This document shows positions 23,550-31,985 of a DNA stretch of 44,828 nucleotides, piece by piece. Under the pieces are notes generated by a model that saw only the letters and a program-made list of their open reading frames with translations, did no database searches and was not told where the DNA came from. The stretch's first letter is position 1, and every line of letters starts with the position of its first letter. Made by a program: the position numbers and the translations under genes. Source of the stretch: JAHBNG01 sp039028975. Its GTDB lineage: Bacteria > Chloroflexota > Anaerolineae > Caldilineales > Caldilineaceae. The stretch spans positions 1 to 44,828 of the forward strand of contig JBCCHB010000141.1 in assembly GCA_039028975.1 (NCBI GenBank). Reading direction: 5' to 3'.

Positions 23550-26036
23550 TCACCGCAGAATCATCTTATATTCAGCAATCTTCTCTACCTCTTCCCGGCT
23601 CCATGGCATCTTGTGGTATTCCCCTTCTCGCCACATAGTTGCCTGATCATCATATTGCTTGGAGAGGGGATGACCCGATTGACCGCTGCTGGTGACCGAT
23701 TGTGCGCGGTCCCAATGACCCACCTCATAGATTTGTCGGTAGGCTGGTACAACTTGAACCAGCTCAAGGGGAAGCTGTTGACGATGCCGGGTTTGAAATG
23801 GCGTGGTCGCATCTCCAGGAATTGGGTGGGGGCCGCGATTGAAGAAACCTTGGAGCAGGCGCACGCTACCCATGGGGTGAACATAGCGTACTTGGTGATG
23901 ACGGCCCCACTGCCAACGCACAATGCTCTCACCATGCTCCTCGCGCAGCCGCGTGAAGGCCGCGTTGATGGCTTCTTCAATGAGTTCTCCTCGGGTTCGT
24001 TCTCGGTTGGTGGTTGGATCGGTATACCAAGAAGAGGTTTCGTGATGGTTGAGCAACTCTAGCAGCCGGTTCTCGGCTCGCATGGCAAATCCATTGATAT
24101 TAAAGAGGGGATTGGTAGGAATGCCCATATAAGCAGGCATGATGTCCCCCAATTTATTGCCAAAGGTCATCTCCAACAGATGCATGAGAATGTAGTGATA
24201 GACGGTGGCCGCAATGCTATCCACCTCCAACCGGTAATTCCAATCGCGCAACATATTGAGGGCTGTTTGATCGTACAGATTTGTGGGACGATGTTCTGTG
24301 AACCAAGGCACCAGGGCTTCGGCCAATTTACTGGTGATGTCCATCTGCATCTCTTCCATATCTCGCACGCTGGCTCGCTCTTTTTGCGTAAGCATCTCTT
24401 CCAATCTTCGCGCACGCCAGCCAAAGTAATGTTCAATCCCTAAGAAGTAAGGATAGTCGTCGCCCGTCATCTTGTTGTTGGCGGTCACAATTCGCCCCGA
24501 TTCTGGATTGACGATGCGGGGCAACTCGGGGTATGGAATCCACCCAGACCATTCGTGCTCACCTGTCCAACCAGGGGCTGGAACGAGTCCTGGATTTTTG
24601 TCCCGAATTGGAATATAGCCAACCATAACGTAACCAATGTATCCATCTACATCGGCGTAAATGATGTTTTGCGGAGGCGTGCTCCAGTCTTTTAAGGCAT
24701 CTTCAAATGAGTCCCAGTCAGTGGCATCATTCATCTTGAGAATGGAGCGTACGATCTGCCCCGGTTCGTGTCCTGTCCAGCGTAACGCCAAAGGAACTGT
24801 GGCTGCTGGACCTGGGTCTGAATTTTGGCTTTTGAGGGCTTCAGTCAACCAGCCTGTGACAATCGGTCCATGCCGAGTAATGACGACTCTCTCAGTGTAA
24901 GGTTGGTCCCATTTCTTTACAGGTATGACTTCCTCAATGACCTGAGCTTCTTCCCATTCCCCTTGAAATTCGAAATGATCGGGCTTGTCCGGGTGGGCTC
25001 GCTCCATGTAGAGATCTTGTACATCCGCAAACGCGTTGGTAAAGCCCCAGGCCACTCGCTCATTGTGACCGATGGCAACACCAGGTGTGGCGGCAAAGGA
25101 AGCTCCGCTGACGTGAAAGCCTGGACACGATAGGTGAATCTCGTAAAAGGTTCCAGGAATTGTAAGGGAGAGGTGTGGATCGTTGGCCAAGAGGGGACGA
25201 CTATTCAGGCTGGCTTTGGGGGCAACGACCCAACTGTTGGACCCCTGGCCGAGGCCAAAGACTGGCGCATTCTGTTTGCTTTGCCACTCCTTTAGGCTTT
25301 CATACTGGTTGAGGAGCAGACCAGCCGTGGAAAGAAGCTTCTCTCGGACCTCATCGCCTACTGAGTCCAAGATCGTTGGGTTGCCTTGGGGGTAATCTGG
25401 CTCCAATTCCGCCGCTCGATATGGATCCAGAGCAGCCGACAATCGCAACCGAGTCAACTCGCTCTCCCAGTTAACCGATAAGGTCCAGCCCATGACCTTG
25501 CTAAAGGCCAATGAGTCTATGACTTTCCACGGTTCGGGTGTAAAGCGAAGTAGATTAAATTCAGCTGCTAGGTTTCCTGGGCGGGACTCAATATAGCTAT
25601 TGACCCCCTGGGCATACCATTCTAGACTCTGACGAGTATCGTCATCGAGAATTTGCTCTTCCGCTTGGGCTGCCCGCCAGAAGCCGATGATCCGGCTAAA
25701 GCGGTCGGCTTCCAAGGCTGCCTCACCAAAAACTTCCGAGAGCGTGCCGCGCGCCACTCGCCGGTTCTGCTCCATCTGCCAGAGTCTATCCTGGGCGTGG
25801 ACATAGCCCTGAGCACGGAAGAGATCGGCCCGATTCTGAGCATAGATGTGAGGAATGCCATGTTTATCTCGCAGTATTTCCACCGGTTCTTCGAAGATAT
25901 TCAGGTCAAATTCACCATCCCATTTGGGGAGCGGGCGTTGGATCTTGCTCCAGTAGAACCAGATAAAAAAGCTGCCTACACCAGCAATCACGATAATGAT
26001 AAGAATAAAAAGGCTAATGAGTATTGTGTTGAGCAT
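23550..26036 (-). CDS. Penicillin-acylase-like Ntn hydrolase, membrane-anchored
   Basis: About 828 residues. The N-terminus is a hydrophobic anchor or signal (TILISLFILIIIVIAGVGSF). Then comes VEILRDKHGIPHIYAQNRAD, GYVHAQDRLWQMEQNRR and the autoprocessing site GLGQGSNSWVVAP, whose Ser (about 266) becomes the N-terminal nucleophile of the beta chain. LANDPHLSLTIPGTFYE is the next family block. Such enzymes hydrolyse amide-linked acyl groups (beta-lactams, acyl-homoserine lactones or others) outside the membrane; the substrate is unknown. The start at 26036 is chosen because the frame further upstream runs into the 42-bp repeat. No strong ribosome site is visible. Confidence 0.88.
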   Translation of the reverse strand: MLNTILISLFILIIIVIAGVGSFFIWFYWSKIQRPLPKWDGEFDLNIFEEPVEILRDKHGIPHIYAQNRADLFRAQGYVHAQDRLWQMEQNRRVARGTLSEVFGEAALEADRFSRIIGFWRAAQAEEQILDDDTRQSLEWYAQGVNSYIESRPGNLAAEFNLLRFTPEPWKVIDSLAFSKVMGWTLSVNWESELTRLRLSAALDPYRAAELEPDYPQGNPTILDSVGDEVREKLLSTAGLLLNQYESLKEWQSKQNAPVFGLGQGSNSWVVAPKASLNSRPLLANDPHLSLTIPGTFYEIHLSCPGFHVSGASFAATPGVAIGHNERVAWGFTNAFADVQDLYMERAHPDKPDHFEFQGEWEEAQVIEEVIPVKKWDQPYTERVVITRHGPIVTGWLTEALKSQNSDPGPAATVPLALRWTGHEPGQIVRSILKMNDATDWDSFEDALKDWSTPPQNIIYADVDGYIGYVMVGYIPIRDKNPGLVPAPGWTGEHEWSGWIPYPELPRIVNPESGRIVTANNKMTGDDYPYFLGIEHYFGWRARRLEEMLTQKERASVRDMEEMQMDITSKLAEALVPWFTEHRPTNLYDQTALNMLRDWNYRLEVDSIAATVYHYILMHLLEMTFGNKLGDIMPAYMGIPTNPLFNINGFAMRAENRLLELLNHHETSSWYTDPTTNRERTRGELIEEAINAAFTRLREEHGESIVRWQWGRHHQVRYVHPMGSVRLLQGFFNRGPHPIPGDATTPFQTRHRQQLPLELVQVVPAYRQIYEVGHWDRAQSVTSSGQSGHPLSKQYDDQATMWREGEYHKMPWSREEVEKIAEYKMILR

Positions 26037-26047
26037 AGTTTGGTAGT

Positions 26048-26116
26048 CGGTTAGTCGGCTTGTCCCCATGGATATGAGGATTGGTCGATTGGTCGGTTAG
26101 TCGGCTTGTCCCCGTG
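26048..26116. repeat. Two copies of the GTCGG / TTGTCCCC repeat
   Basis: The 23-bp block CGGTTAGTCGGCTTGTCCCC plus (A/G)TG occurs at 26048-26070 and 26094-26116 with one mismatch. The first copy with its tail (to 26089) matches the 42-bp repeat at 18438-18479. It lies directly upstream of the acylase start. Confidence 0.75.
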
Positions 26117-26293
26117 CAGACGAGGTGTGGTTGGTAATCCACCAGCCATTCCTTATTTATATCATAGCATGATGAATGATGGGGAATACATGATATGATT
26201 AAGGTGTATGGGGATTTACTGACGCGAATAGGGCGGTATGAGTGTGAGCCGTGTCGCTCACTAGGGTTATCTAAGGTAGAGTTTTGCTAGATA

Positions 26294-26302
26294 TGTTATA
26301 CT
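26294..26302 (+). promoter_or_regulatory. Candidate extended -10 of the amidotransferase gene
   Basis: TGTTATACT (TG, one base, then TATACT) lies 55 nt before the GTG start at 26357. No clear -35 accompanies it. Apart from this and the repeats at 26048-26116, nothing was recognised in the 320-bp gap 26037-26356. Confidence 0.35.
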
Positions 26303-26356
26303 TTTGTGAATCCAACGAATTGAGAAGGAACGTTATGCGAAGGAGAGCAAGCAACT

Positions 26357-27112
26357 GTGCAACCAATTATCGGGTTAACCACCAAGCAAGGCGACAGTGA
26401 GTGGATCGAGGGACATAGCCAAAATTATCTGGATCGTTTGAACGAATTTGGGGCCAAACCCGTTATCTTATCACCAGACTATCCTGCTATTTTACCAGAT
26501 GGAACCGCGTTTGAGCCAGACTCTATGGGGCGGTTGCCCAGTCGCGTGCTGAATCATCTGGATGGGCTAATTTTGGCAGGCGGTGGGGACGTCCATCCCA
26601 AGTACTTTGGAGCCGAGATGAATGGGGCCAATCCCAAGGCGATCTCGCAAATGAGAGATGAATTAGAGTTATCTTTGGCCAAAGAGGCCCTGGCGCGGGA
26701 TATGCCCATCTTTGGCATCTGCCGCGGCTGTCAGGTGCTCAACGTTGCCGGTGGTGGAGGCATGGTACAGCACTTTGACGGCCACCGCTCTTCCAAAGCA
26801 AAGCCCATTTTCCATGACATCTTGGTGGAGCCAAATAGCCGTTTCTATGATTTGGTTGGGAAGGAGCGTTTTCCGACAAATACCTATCACCATCAAGGAT
26901 TGGATCACGAGACTTTAGCCCCAATATTTGATGCCGTAGGTGTAGCTGAACCAGATAAATGGCTGGTTGAAGCCATTGAAAGTCCTCAGCACCATTGGGT
27001 CTTTGGCGTACAATGGCACCCAGAAAAACTTTATGAGCTAGAGGATACCCACCGGAAGCTGTGGACGGACTTTGTGGAAACCTGCCGAATGCGAGAAAAG
27101 TGGGTGGCGTAA
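26357..27112 (+). CDS. Gamma-glutamyl-GABA hydrolase-like class I amidotransferase
   Basis: A 251-residue peptidase C26 family protein. The nucleophile Cys122 is in PIFGICRGCQVLNVAGGG, and His221 and Glu223 are in VFGVQWHPEKLYE, completing the triad. GLILAGGGDVHPKYFG is the oxyanion/substrate strand seen in PuuD-like enzymes. The probable reaction is hydrolysis of a gamma-glutamyl amide. The GTG start has GAAGGAG about 11 nt upstream. It lies 24 nt before queA on the same strand. Confidence 0.87.
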   Translation: MQPIIGLTTKQGDSEWIEGHSQNYLDRLNEFGAKPVILSPDYPAILPDGTAFEPDSMGRLPSRVLNHLDGLILAGGGDVHPKYFGAEMNGANPKAISQMRDELELSLAKEALARDMPIFGICRGCQVLNVAGGGGMVQHFDGHRSSKAKPIFHDILVEPNSRFYDLVGKERFPTNTYHHQGLDHETLAPIFDAVGVAEPDKWLVEAIESPQHHWVFGVQWHPEKLYELEDTHRKLWTDFVETCRMREKWVA

Positions 27113-27136
27113 GACTGGTAGGGCCATCCAAATTCT

Positions 27137-28246
27137 ATGAAAACCTCCCTATTTGAATTTGACCTTCCTCAGGCTTTAATTGCCCAGCAGCCAGCAGAGC
27201 CGCGGGACAGTAGCCGCTTGTTTGTCTATCATCGTAAAGAGAATCGCGGTGAGCATCGTACCTTTCGCGATATCCGCGAATATCTGAATCCAGGTGATCT
27301 GTTGGTTGCCAATAACAGCCGAGTTATTCCGGCCCGCTTGTTGGGCCAGAAGGCGACTGGCGGCAGAGTGGAAGTCTTTCTGCTCAAGTCCCTGGGTCCA
27401 GAACGGCTGGTATGGGAATGTCTTGTACGAGGGAGAAATTTGAAAGCTGGTAGCACCATTCAAATACCAGCAGAGGATACAAAGTGGATCAACGCTACTA
27501 TTCAGACCATCAATGAATCCGGGACAAGAATCATCTCTTTTTCAGAATCGGTTGACAAGTTGGGCGAGATTCCTCTACCACCCTACATTACAGAATTCAG
27601 AGGGGATCTAGAACGCTACCAAACCATCTATAGCCGACCAGAGGGCAGCGCAGCCGCACCCACGGCAGGACTCCACTTTACACCCGGGCTACTGACTGAG
27701 CTGCGCAACCGGGGTGTCTCTCTTGAGACCGTGACTCTTCATGTGGGGCTGGATACCTTCAAACCCGTCTCTGCCGAACGAGTTGAGGATCATGTAATCC
27801 ACAGCGAGTGGGCAACCGTCAGCTCAGAAACTGCTAAGAGTATTAACCAGACCACATTAGCAGGTGGACGGATCATCGCCGTGGGAACTACATCGACGCG
27901 CACCCTAGAGTATGCTGCGACGACGGCCCAGGGAATTGCCCCATATGTTTCAGAGGCATGCCCTTGGCAACGTGTCTCAGCCTTTAGTGGGGATGTGGAT
28001 CTATTTATTCGCCCCGGCTATCGCTTTCGAGCTGTCGATGCGTTGTTGACCAATTTCCATCTACCTCGGTCGAGCTTGCTAATGCTTGTAAGCGCGTTTT
28101 TAGGGCAGCACCAACAGGAAGACCTGCCTGAGCGAACAACCGCTGCCCTAGACGCGGGACGTGAACAGCTCATGGCGATCTATACCGAGGCAATCGAAAA
28201 GGAGTATCGCTTCTATAGCTTTGGCGATGCCATGTTGATCTTGTGA
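27137..28246 (+). CDS. queA: S-adenosylmethionine:tRNA ribosyltransferase-isomerase
   Basis: A 369-residue QueA. The family landmarks are FDLPQALIAQQPAEPRDSSR, LLVANNSRVIPARLLG, the signature AAPTAGLHFTPGLL and TNFHLPRSSLLMLVSAFLG. It transfers and isomerises the ribose of SAM onto preQ1 in tRNA to give epoxyqueuosine. Length and start (ATG 27137) are normal. Its likely partners (tgt, queG) are not in the window. It probably shares a transcript with the preceding amidotransferase. Confidence 0.96.
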   Translation: MKTSLFEFDLPQALIAQQPAEPRDSSRLFVYHRKENRGEHRTFRDIREYLNPGDLLVANNSRVIPARLLGQKATGGRVEVFLLKSLGPERLVWECLVRGRNLKAGSTIQIPAEDTKWINATIQTINESGTRIISFSESVDKLGEIPLPPYITEFRGDLERYQTIYSRPEGSAAAPTAGLHFTPGLLTELRNRGVSLETVTLHVGLDTFKPVSAERVEDHVIHSEWATVSSETAKSINQTTLAGGRIIAVGTTSTRTLEYAATTAQGIAPYVSEACPWQRVSAFSGDVDLFIRPGYRFRAVDALLTNFHLPRSSLLMLVSAFLGQHQQEDLPERTTAALDAGREQLMAIYTEAIEKEYRFYSFGDAMLIL

Positions 28247-28250
28247 TCAC

Positions 28251-28287
28251 CATACTGCGGTCATTTTTAAACGGAGCTGACTATGAG
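28251..28287. repeat. Short relative of the 4791-4881 palindrome
   Basis: ATACTGCGGTC and AACGGAGCTGA, both found in the arms of the 4791-4881 element, occur here almost joined (CATACTGCGGTCATTTTTAA then ACGGAGCTGACTATG). The long interior is missing. It lies 4 nt after the queA stop and can form a small hairpin, perhaps serving as an mRNA end. The rest of the gap to 28448 shows only an AGGAG site. Confidence 0.55.
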
Positions 28288-28448
28288 CAATTCCATGTAG
28301 ATCGACCGATGTTATCGTCTGCCAGAAACGCTTTGCCTCGACTCTTGAACCATCTACTCTGGGTATTCCCGAATAGAAAGGACATCCTCGTCTGCATGGG
28401 ACAAGAGCTTTTCTGACCATCTATTGAGTTCAGGAGAATTTGGATACA

Positions 28449-30902
28449 ATGGGTAAACAGTGGATTGTACCAACCTTTCTATTGAGCGGAATCGTAGTTG
28501 GGCTGCTGGGGTTCGCTCAGCCAGATGCCGAAGCCTTCGATAGTCTTCCGCCTATCCAGGAAATATCACACCGACACACAGTTGAAAATCAAGTTAATCG
28601 TAGCCAGGAGCCGGCTGACGTATTTCTCCCGTTAATTCAGCTCCGCGATGATGACTTTCCCCAAACGCCTACGGCTGAACCAACTGCACCCTCGGACATT
28701 AGCCCAACGCCGACAGCCACATCTGTGACATCTACGGCAACCACAACCCCAACGACTGAACCAACTCCTACTAATACACCTTCTACAGAGACCGAATTCC
28801 CTATACTTTTCGTCTCCCAACTGCCGATTCGGCCTGACTTTACCACCATCGGCTCGACCTTTGGCAACCATCTAGCGACCCTCCACTCAGTCGGGCGAGG
28901 AGGCGATTTGTGGATTCGATACACCGATGGTGAACTCAGAAATCTAACTCAACTTGCAGGATATGGGAGCATGAACGAAGACGGGTTTCAGGATGCCAAT
29001 GCGATTGCCGTGCGTGACCCTGACGTTCATTGGGATGGAAACAAGGTACTCTTTAGCATGGTTGTGGGCGCACCGACCCAACAATTCCAGGTCAACAACT
29101 ACTATTGGCAAATGTATGAAGTGGCTGGGTTGGGCCAAAGTGACACACCCGTTATCAGCAAAATCGCCAATCAGCCCGAAGATTTCAACAACGTCAGCCC
29201 CATCTATGCCAGTGAAGACCGAATCATCTTCACCACCGATCGACCACGGAATGGCGCCCGTCATCTCTATCCTCAACTGGATGAGTATGAGGAGGCGCCG
29301 ACCAACACGGGGCTATGGCGCCTGGATCCGGTGACTGGTAATTTGGACTTGCTTAACCATGCACCCTCGGGTAACTTTACACCGCTAATCGACAGCTTTG
29401 GTCGGGTGCTCTTCACCCAGTGGGACCATCTGCAGCGAGATCAACAAGCCGATGCGGACAACGCGACGGCACCAGGAGATCCTTTGCCCTATGGAACATT
29501 CAATTACAGCGATGAATCTGTCGATGCCGAAATCTTGGATGATCGCACAGAGGTTTTTCCTGAGCAAAGGCGGAATGCGCCTGATCGCCCTGAACATGTA
29601 GTTGGGTTGCGCTTCAATCACTTTTTCCCTTGGGAGATTCGCGAAGACGGTACAGAAAGCGAGGTGTTGAACCATTTGGGGCGGCATGAACTGCATGATT
29701 ATTTTGCTCAATCTATCAATACCGACGCCAATCTCATTGAATTTATCCCAGGTAGCCAAGGCCCTAATGCCCGACCGAATGAAAACAGCATTGAGAACTT
29801 CTTCCATATTGCTGAGGATCCACTTCACCCCGGCCTCTACTATGGTATTGATGCGCCCGAATTTAACACCCATAGCGCGGGCATGATCGTGAGCCTTTAT
29901 GCTCCGCCTCTTGCCAACGCAGATGGCGTAACCATAACCTATGTGACTCATCCAGATACCATCGGCAATAATGCCACCCCCAATCATTCCGGCCACTATC
30001 GTGAGCCGTTGCCCCTCTCCAATGGTGACCTCGTTGCAGTTCATACTAGCCAAACCAGTGACGAAGCCACTTCGGGCGATTCAGTATATGACTTCCGTTT
30101 GACTGATCTTACGCGTAATCGCAACGGGTACTGGGCGGCAGATACCACCTTAACCAGTGGTATCTCCAAAACAGTCAGCTACTGGGATCCGGATCAGTTT
30201 GTTACCTATTCTGGCTACTTCTGGGAATTAAATCCTGTAGAAGTTCGACCCCGAACTCGGCCCAACGTATCAGAGCCTGACCTTGAAGAACCTGAAGCCA
30301 ATGCCTTCACCATGGCAGGCGTCAATATTGAAGACGTTCGGCAGTACCTGCGTCAGAACAATCTAGCACTCCTGGTCACCCGCAACGTGACCACCAGAGA
30401 TGATCTGGATAGACAGCAGCCATTCAACTTGCAGGTTATCACGACGGATGGCACCGAGGGTGTCCAAAGCATTGGAGCAGACGGTACGCTCTACGACGTC
30501 ACCTATATGCAGTTCTTCCAAGGGGATCAGATACGCGGATTAACTAGAGGCAGCGACACACCTCGCCCTGGGCGTCGCGTCCTTGCCCAAGTGCTACATG
30601 CTGATACTGCTTTGGCAGCCAATCCCACTTCGGCAGGACCACCAGGCAGCGTAGCCATTGCCGAAGATGGTTCTATGGCAGCGTTTGTTCCGGCCCAACG
30701 TGCGCTTAGCTGGCAACTGACCGATAACACGGGTAATCCGATTGTCCGCGAACGCTATTGGCTCACCTTCCAACCTGGGGAGATTCGTACCTGCACCTCC
30801 TGTCATGGCGTCAACCAGGCAGATCAAGCTGGGGATGGGCCTAGTGAAAATAGCCCCGCTGCCCTGTTAAGTTTGTTGGAATATTGGCAAGAGAATCAAT
30901 AA
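28449..30902 (+). CDS. Large secreted CxxCH protein, beta-propeller-like (hydrazine-synthase-alpha-like)
   Basis: About 817 residues. The N-terminal hydrophobic segment (VPTFLLSGIVVGLLGF) is followed by DVFLPLIQ and a Thr/Pro-rich linker at about 75-115. The large middle part has TolB/propeller-like strands (LFSMVVGAP, IIFTTDRPRNGARHLYPQ, LFTQWDHLQRDQQ). The C-terminus has TCTSCHGVNQADQAG, a single CxxCH haem-binding motif. The layout resembles proteins annotated with a hydrazine synthase alpha-subunit middle domain, many of them in organisms that do not make hydrazine; this is from memory and needs a profile search. It is probably an extracytoplasmic haem protein of unknown function. A TTG at 28440, closer to the AGGAG site, is an alternative start. 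Confidence 0.65.
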   Translation: MGKQWIVPTFLLSGIVVGLLGFAQPDAEAFDSLPPIQEISHRHTVENQVNRSQEPADVFLPLIQLRDDDFPQTPTAEPTAPSDISPTPTATSVTSTATTTPTTEPTPTNTPSTETEFPILFVSQLPIRPDFTTIGSTFGNHLATLHSVGRGGDLWIRYTDGELRNLTQLAGYGSMNEDGFQDANAIAVRDPDVHWDGNKVLFSMVVGAPTQQFQVNNYYWQMYEVAGLGQSDTPVISKIANQPEDFNNVSPIYASEDRIIFTTDRPRNGARHLYPQLDEYEEAPTNTGLWRLDPVTGNLDLLNHAPSGNFTPLIDSFGRVLFTQWDHLQRDQQADADNATAPGDPLPYGTFNYSDESVDAEILDDRTEVFPEQRRNAPDRPEHVVGLRFNHFFPWEIREDGTESEVLNHLGRHELHDYFAQSINTDANLIEFIPGSQGPNARPNENSIENFFHIAEDPLHPGLYYGIDAPEFNTHSAGMIVSLYAPPLANADGVTITYVTHPDTIGNNATPNHSGHYREPLPLSNGDLVAVHTSQTSDEATSGDSVYDFRLTDLTRNRNGYWAADTTLTSGISKTVSYWDPDQFVTYSGYFWELNPVEVRPRTRPNVSEPDLEEPEANAFTMAGVNIEDVRQYLRQNNLALLVTRNVTTRDDLDRQQPFNLQVITTDGTEGVQSIGADGTLYDVTYMQFFQGDQIRGLTRGSDTPRPGRRVLAQVLHADTALAANPTSAGPPGSVAIAEDGSMAAFVPAQRALSWQLTDNTGNPIVRERYWLTFQPGEIRTCTSCHGVNQADQAGDGPSENSPAALLSLLEYWQENQ

Positions 30903-30936
30903 CAATACATCTGTGACGCCCAACCTGCATAGCCTA
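30847..30936 (+). repeat. Local duplication, copy 1 (end of the CxxCH gene)
   Basis: The last 56 bp of the CxxCH gene and the following 34 bp recur with scattered substitutions at 31631-31719. The homology resumes beyond an inserted element at 31068 (AAGAACTCACTA and the start of the AhpD-like gene), matching 31719-31730 and 31921-31980. Confidence 0.8.
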
Positions 30937-30940
30937 AAAA

Positions 30941-31066
30941 GCCGTCTGAAAAGTCCAAATTGGGTGGATAAGCATTCCGGGAAAGGGATTCAAATGGTGA
31001 CGATAGCGCTTTTTTGCCTATCCCTTTCCCGGAATGCTTTATGACAATACCACCTTTTCAGACCGC
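30941..31066. mobile_element. 126-bp MITE-like element
   Basis: Terminal inverted repeats GCCGTCTGAAAAG and CTTTTCAGACCGC (12/13) bound an element with a 19-bp perfect inner palindrome (30971-30989 with 31020-31038; AGCATTCCGGGAAAGGGAT). Copy 2 of the local duplication lacks it, giving an empty site near 31719. It has no coding capacity, so a transposase would have to act in trans. Confidence 0.75.
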
Positions 31067-31102
31067 TCCAAGAACTCACTATAAACAGCTATGGAGAACA
31101 AT

Positions 31103-31627
31103 ATGATTAAACCGATTATAGAAAAACAGTTAGACCAACAAGAAAAGACCTTCGGGGTATCGCTAGACTATATTCGACATATCCTGAGAACCAGCTTTTC
31201 ATCGTTCTTTAAATTTGGCTTGTTCATGCCACTTGCCCAGCACCGCAATAAACTGCCTCTGGATGCATTTGCTGTGGCTCGCATTGTCGCTACAAGGGAT
31301 GAAGATTGCGGTACCTGTGTCCAGCTAGAGGTCAATGAGGCTCGCCGACAGGGAGTTTCGGCGAAAGTCATCCAGTCTGTACTGGACAATGCACCGGATA
31401 CTTTGCCATCTGAGTTGGCCACTATCTACCATTTTACACGTGCCGTGATTGAGCAGACAGGAACAGAGGAGACCTATCGCACGTCGATTCAAGAAAAGTG
31501 GGGTGAGGAGGCAGTGGTAGAACTTGCCCTGGCCATTGGGTCTAGTCGACTTTTTCCCATCGTTAAGCGGTCCCTGGGTTATGCTACGAGTTGTTCGTTG
31601 GTAGAGATTCAAGTGAAAGGTGGATAA
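31103..31627 (+). CDS. AhpD-like carboxymuconolactone decarboxylase family protein
   Basis: A 174-residue helical protein. It contains a redox-type CxxC in DEDCGTCVQLEVNEARRQG (about Cys69/Cys72), preceded by LPLDAFAVARIVATR, the usual AhpD/CMD layout, and a second helical half (LATIYHFTRAVIEQTG). Members act as peroxidatic thiol enzymes or ring-opening decarboxylases; which applies is unknown. The ATG at 31103 is chosen because GGAG lies 6 nt away; the ATG at 31091 overlaps that site. A remnant of a second copy follows at 31931. Confidence 0.75.
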   Translation: MIKPIIEKQLDQQEKTFGVSLDYIRHILRTSFSSFFKFGLFMPLAQHRNKLPLDAFAVARIVATRDEDCGTCVQLEVNEARRQGVSAKVIQSVLDNAPDTLPSELATIYHFTRAVIEQTGTEETYRTSIQEKWGEEAVVELALAIGSSRLFPIVKRSLGYATSCSLVEIQVKGG

Positions 31628-31630
31628 GTA

Positions 31631-31719
31631 AAAATAGCCCGGCTTTCCTGTTAGGTTTGTTGGGATATTGGTAAGGGAATCGATAACAATACATCTGTGA
31701 CGTCAAACCTGCATAGCTA
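31631..31719 (+). repeat. Local duplication, copy 2 (remnant of the CxxCH gene end)
   Basis: It begins 3 nt after the AhpD-like stop and reproduces AAAATAGCCC...CCTGTTA(A/G)GTTTGTTGG and AACAATACATCTGTGACG from copy 1. It runs straight into AAGAACTCACTA without the 126-bp element, so it preserves the empty site. Confidence 0.8.
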
Positions 31720-31730
31720 AGAACTCACTA

Positions 31731-31919
31731 GGCCGTGTTGACATTTATGAATTTATGAATTGTCATTCCCGAAGGCTCCCTCGAGTGTTGTTACCGTGGG
31801 AATCGGACGTCCATAATGCAAGTACACCTTGGATTTCCGCTTACTACCTGCGGAAATGACACCAGGCGACTCCCTTTATCGGGCTGAAATTCCTGGTTAT
31901 GGGTAATGTCAACAGAACC
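31731..31919. mobile_element. 189-bp MITE-like element with TA target duplication
   Basis: Ends GGCCGTGTTGACAT and ATGTCAACAGAACC are imperfect inverted repeats (11/14), flanked by TA on both sides (ACTCACTA ... TAGAAAT). Copy 1 of the duplication (31080-31082) lacks the insertion, so the empty site is visible. TA duplications fit an IS630/mariner-type transposase acting in trans. The 358-bp gap 31628-31985 holds only this element and the duplication remnants. Confidence 0.75.
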
Positions 31920-31930
31920 TAGAAATAGCG

Positions 31931-31980
31931 TTGGAGCGCGACAGGATTAAACCAATGATAGAAAGAATTAGTTGGCGAAT
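31931..31980 (+). pseudogene. Remnant of a second AhpD-like gene start
   Basis: TTGGAGCGCGACAGGATTAA and what follows translates as LERDRIKPMIERIS, closely matching the N-terminus MENNMIKPIIEK of the AhpD-like protein 830 bp upstream. The match ends at about 31980, at the 3' end of the convergent cyclase gene. It is the truncated partner from the local duplication. Confidence 0.7.
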
Positions 31981-31985
31981 CGTTC

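Noticed and set aside
29385..30053. A 222-codon minus-strand frame
   Set aside because: Antisense to the CxxCH protein gene, which has a signal peptide, linker and haem motif in the other strand.
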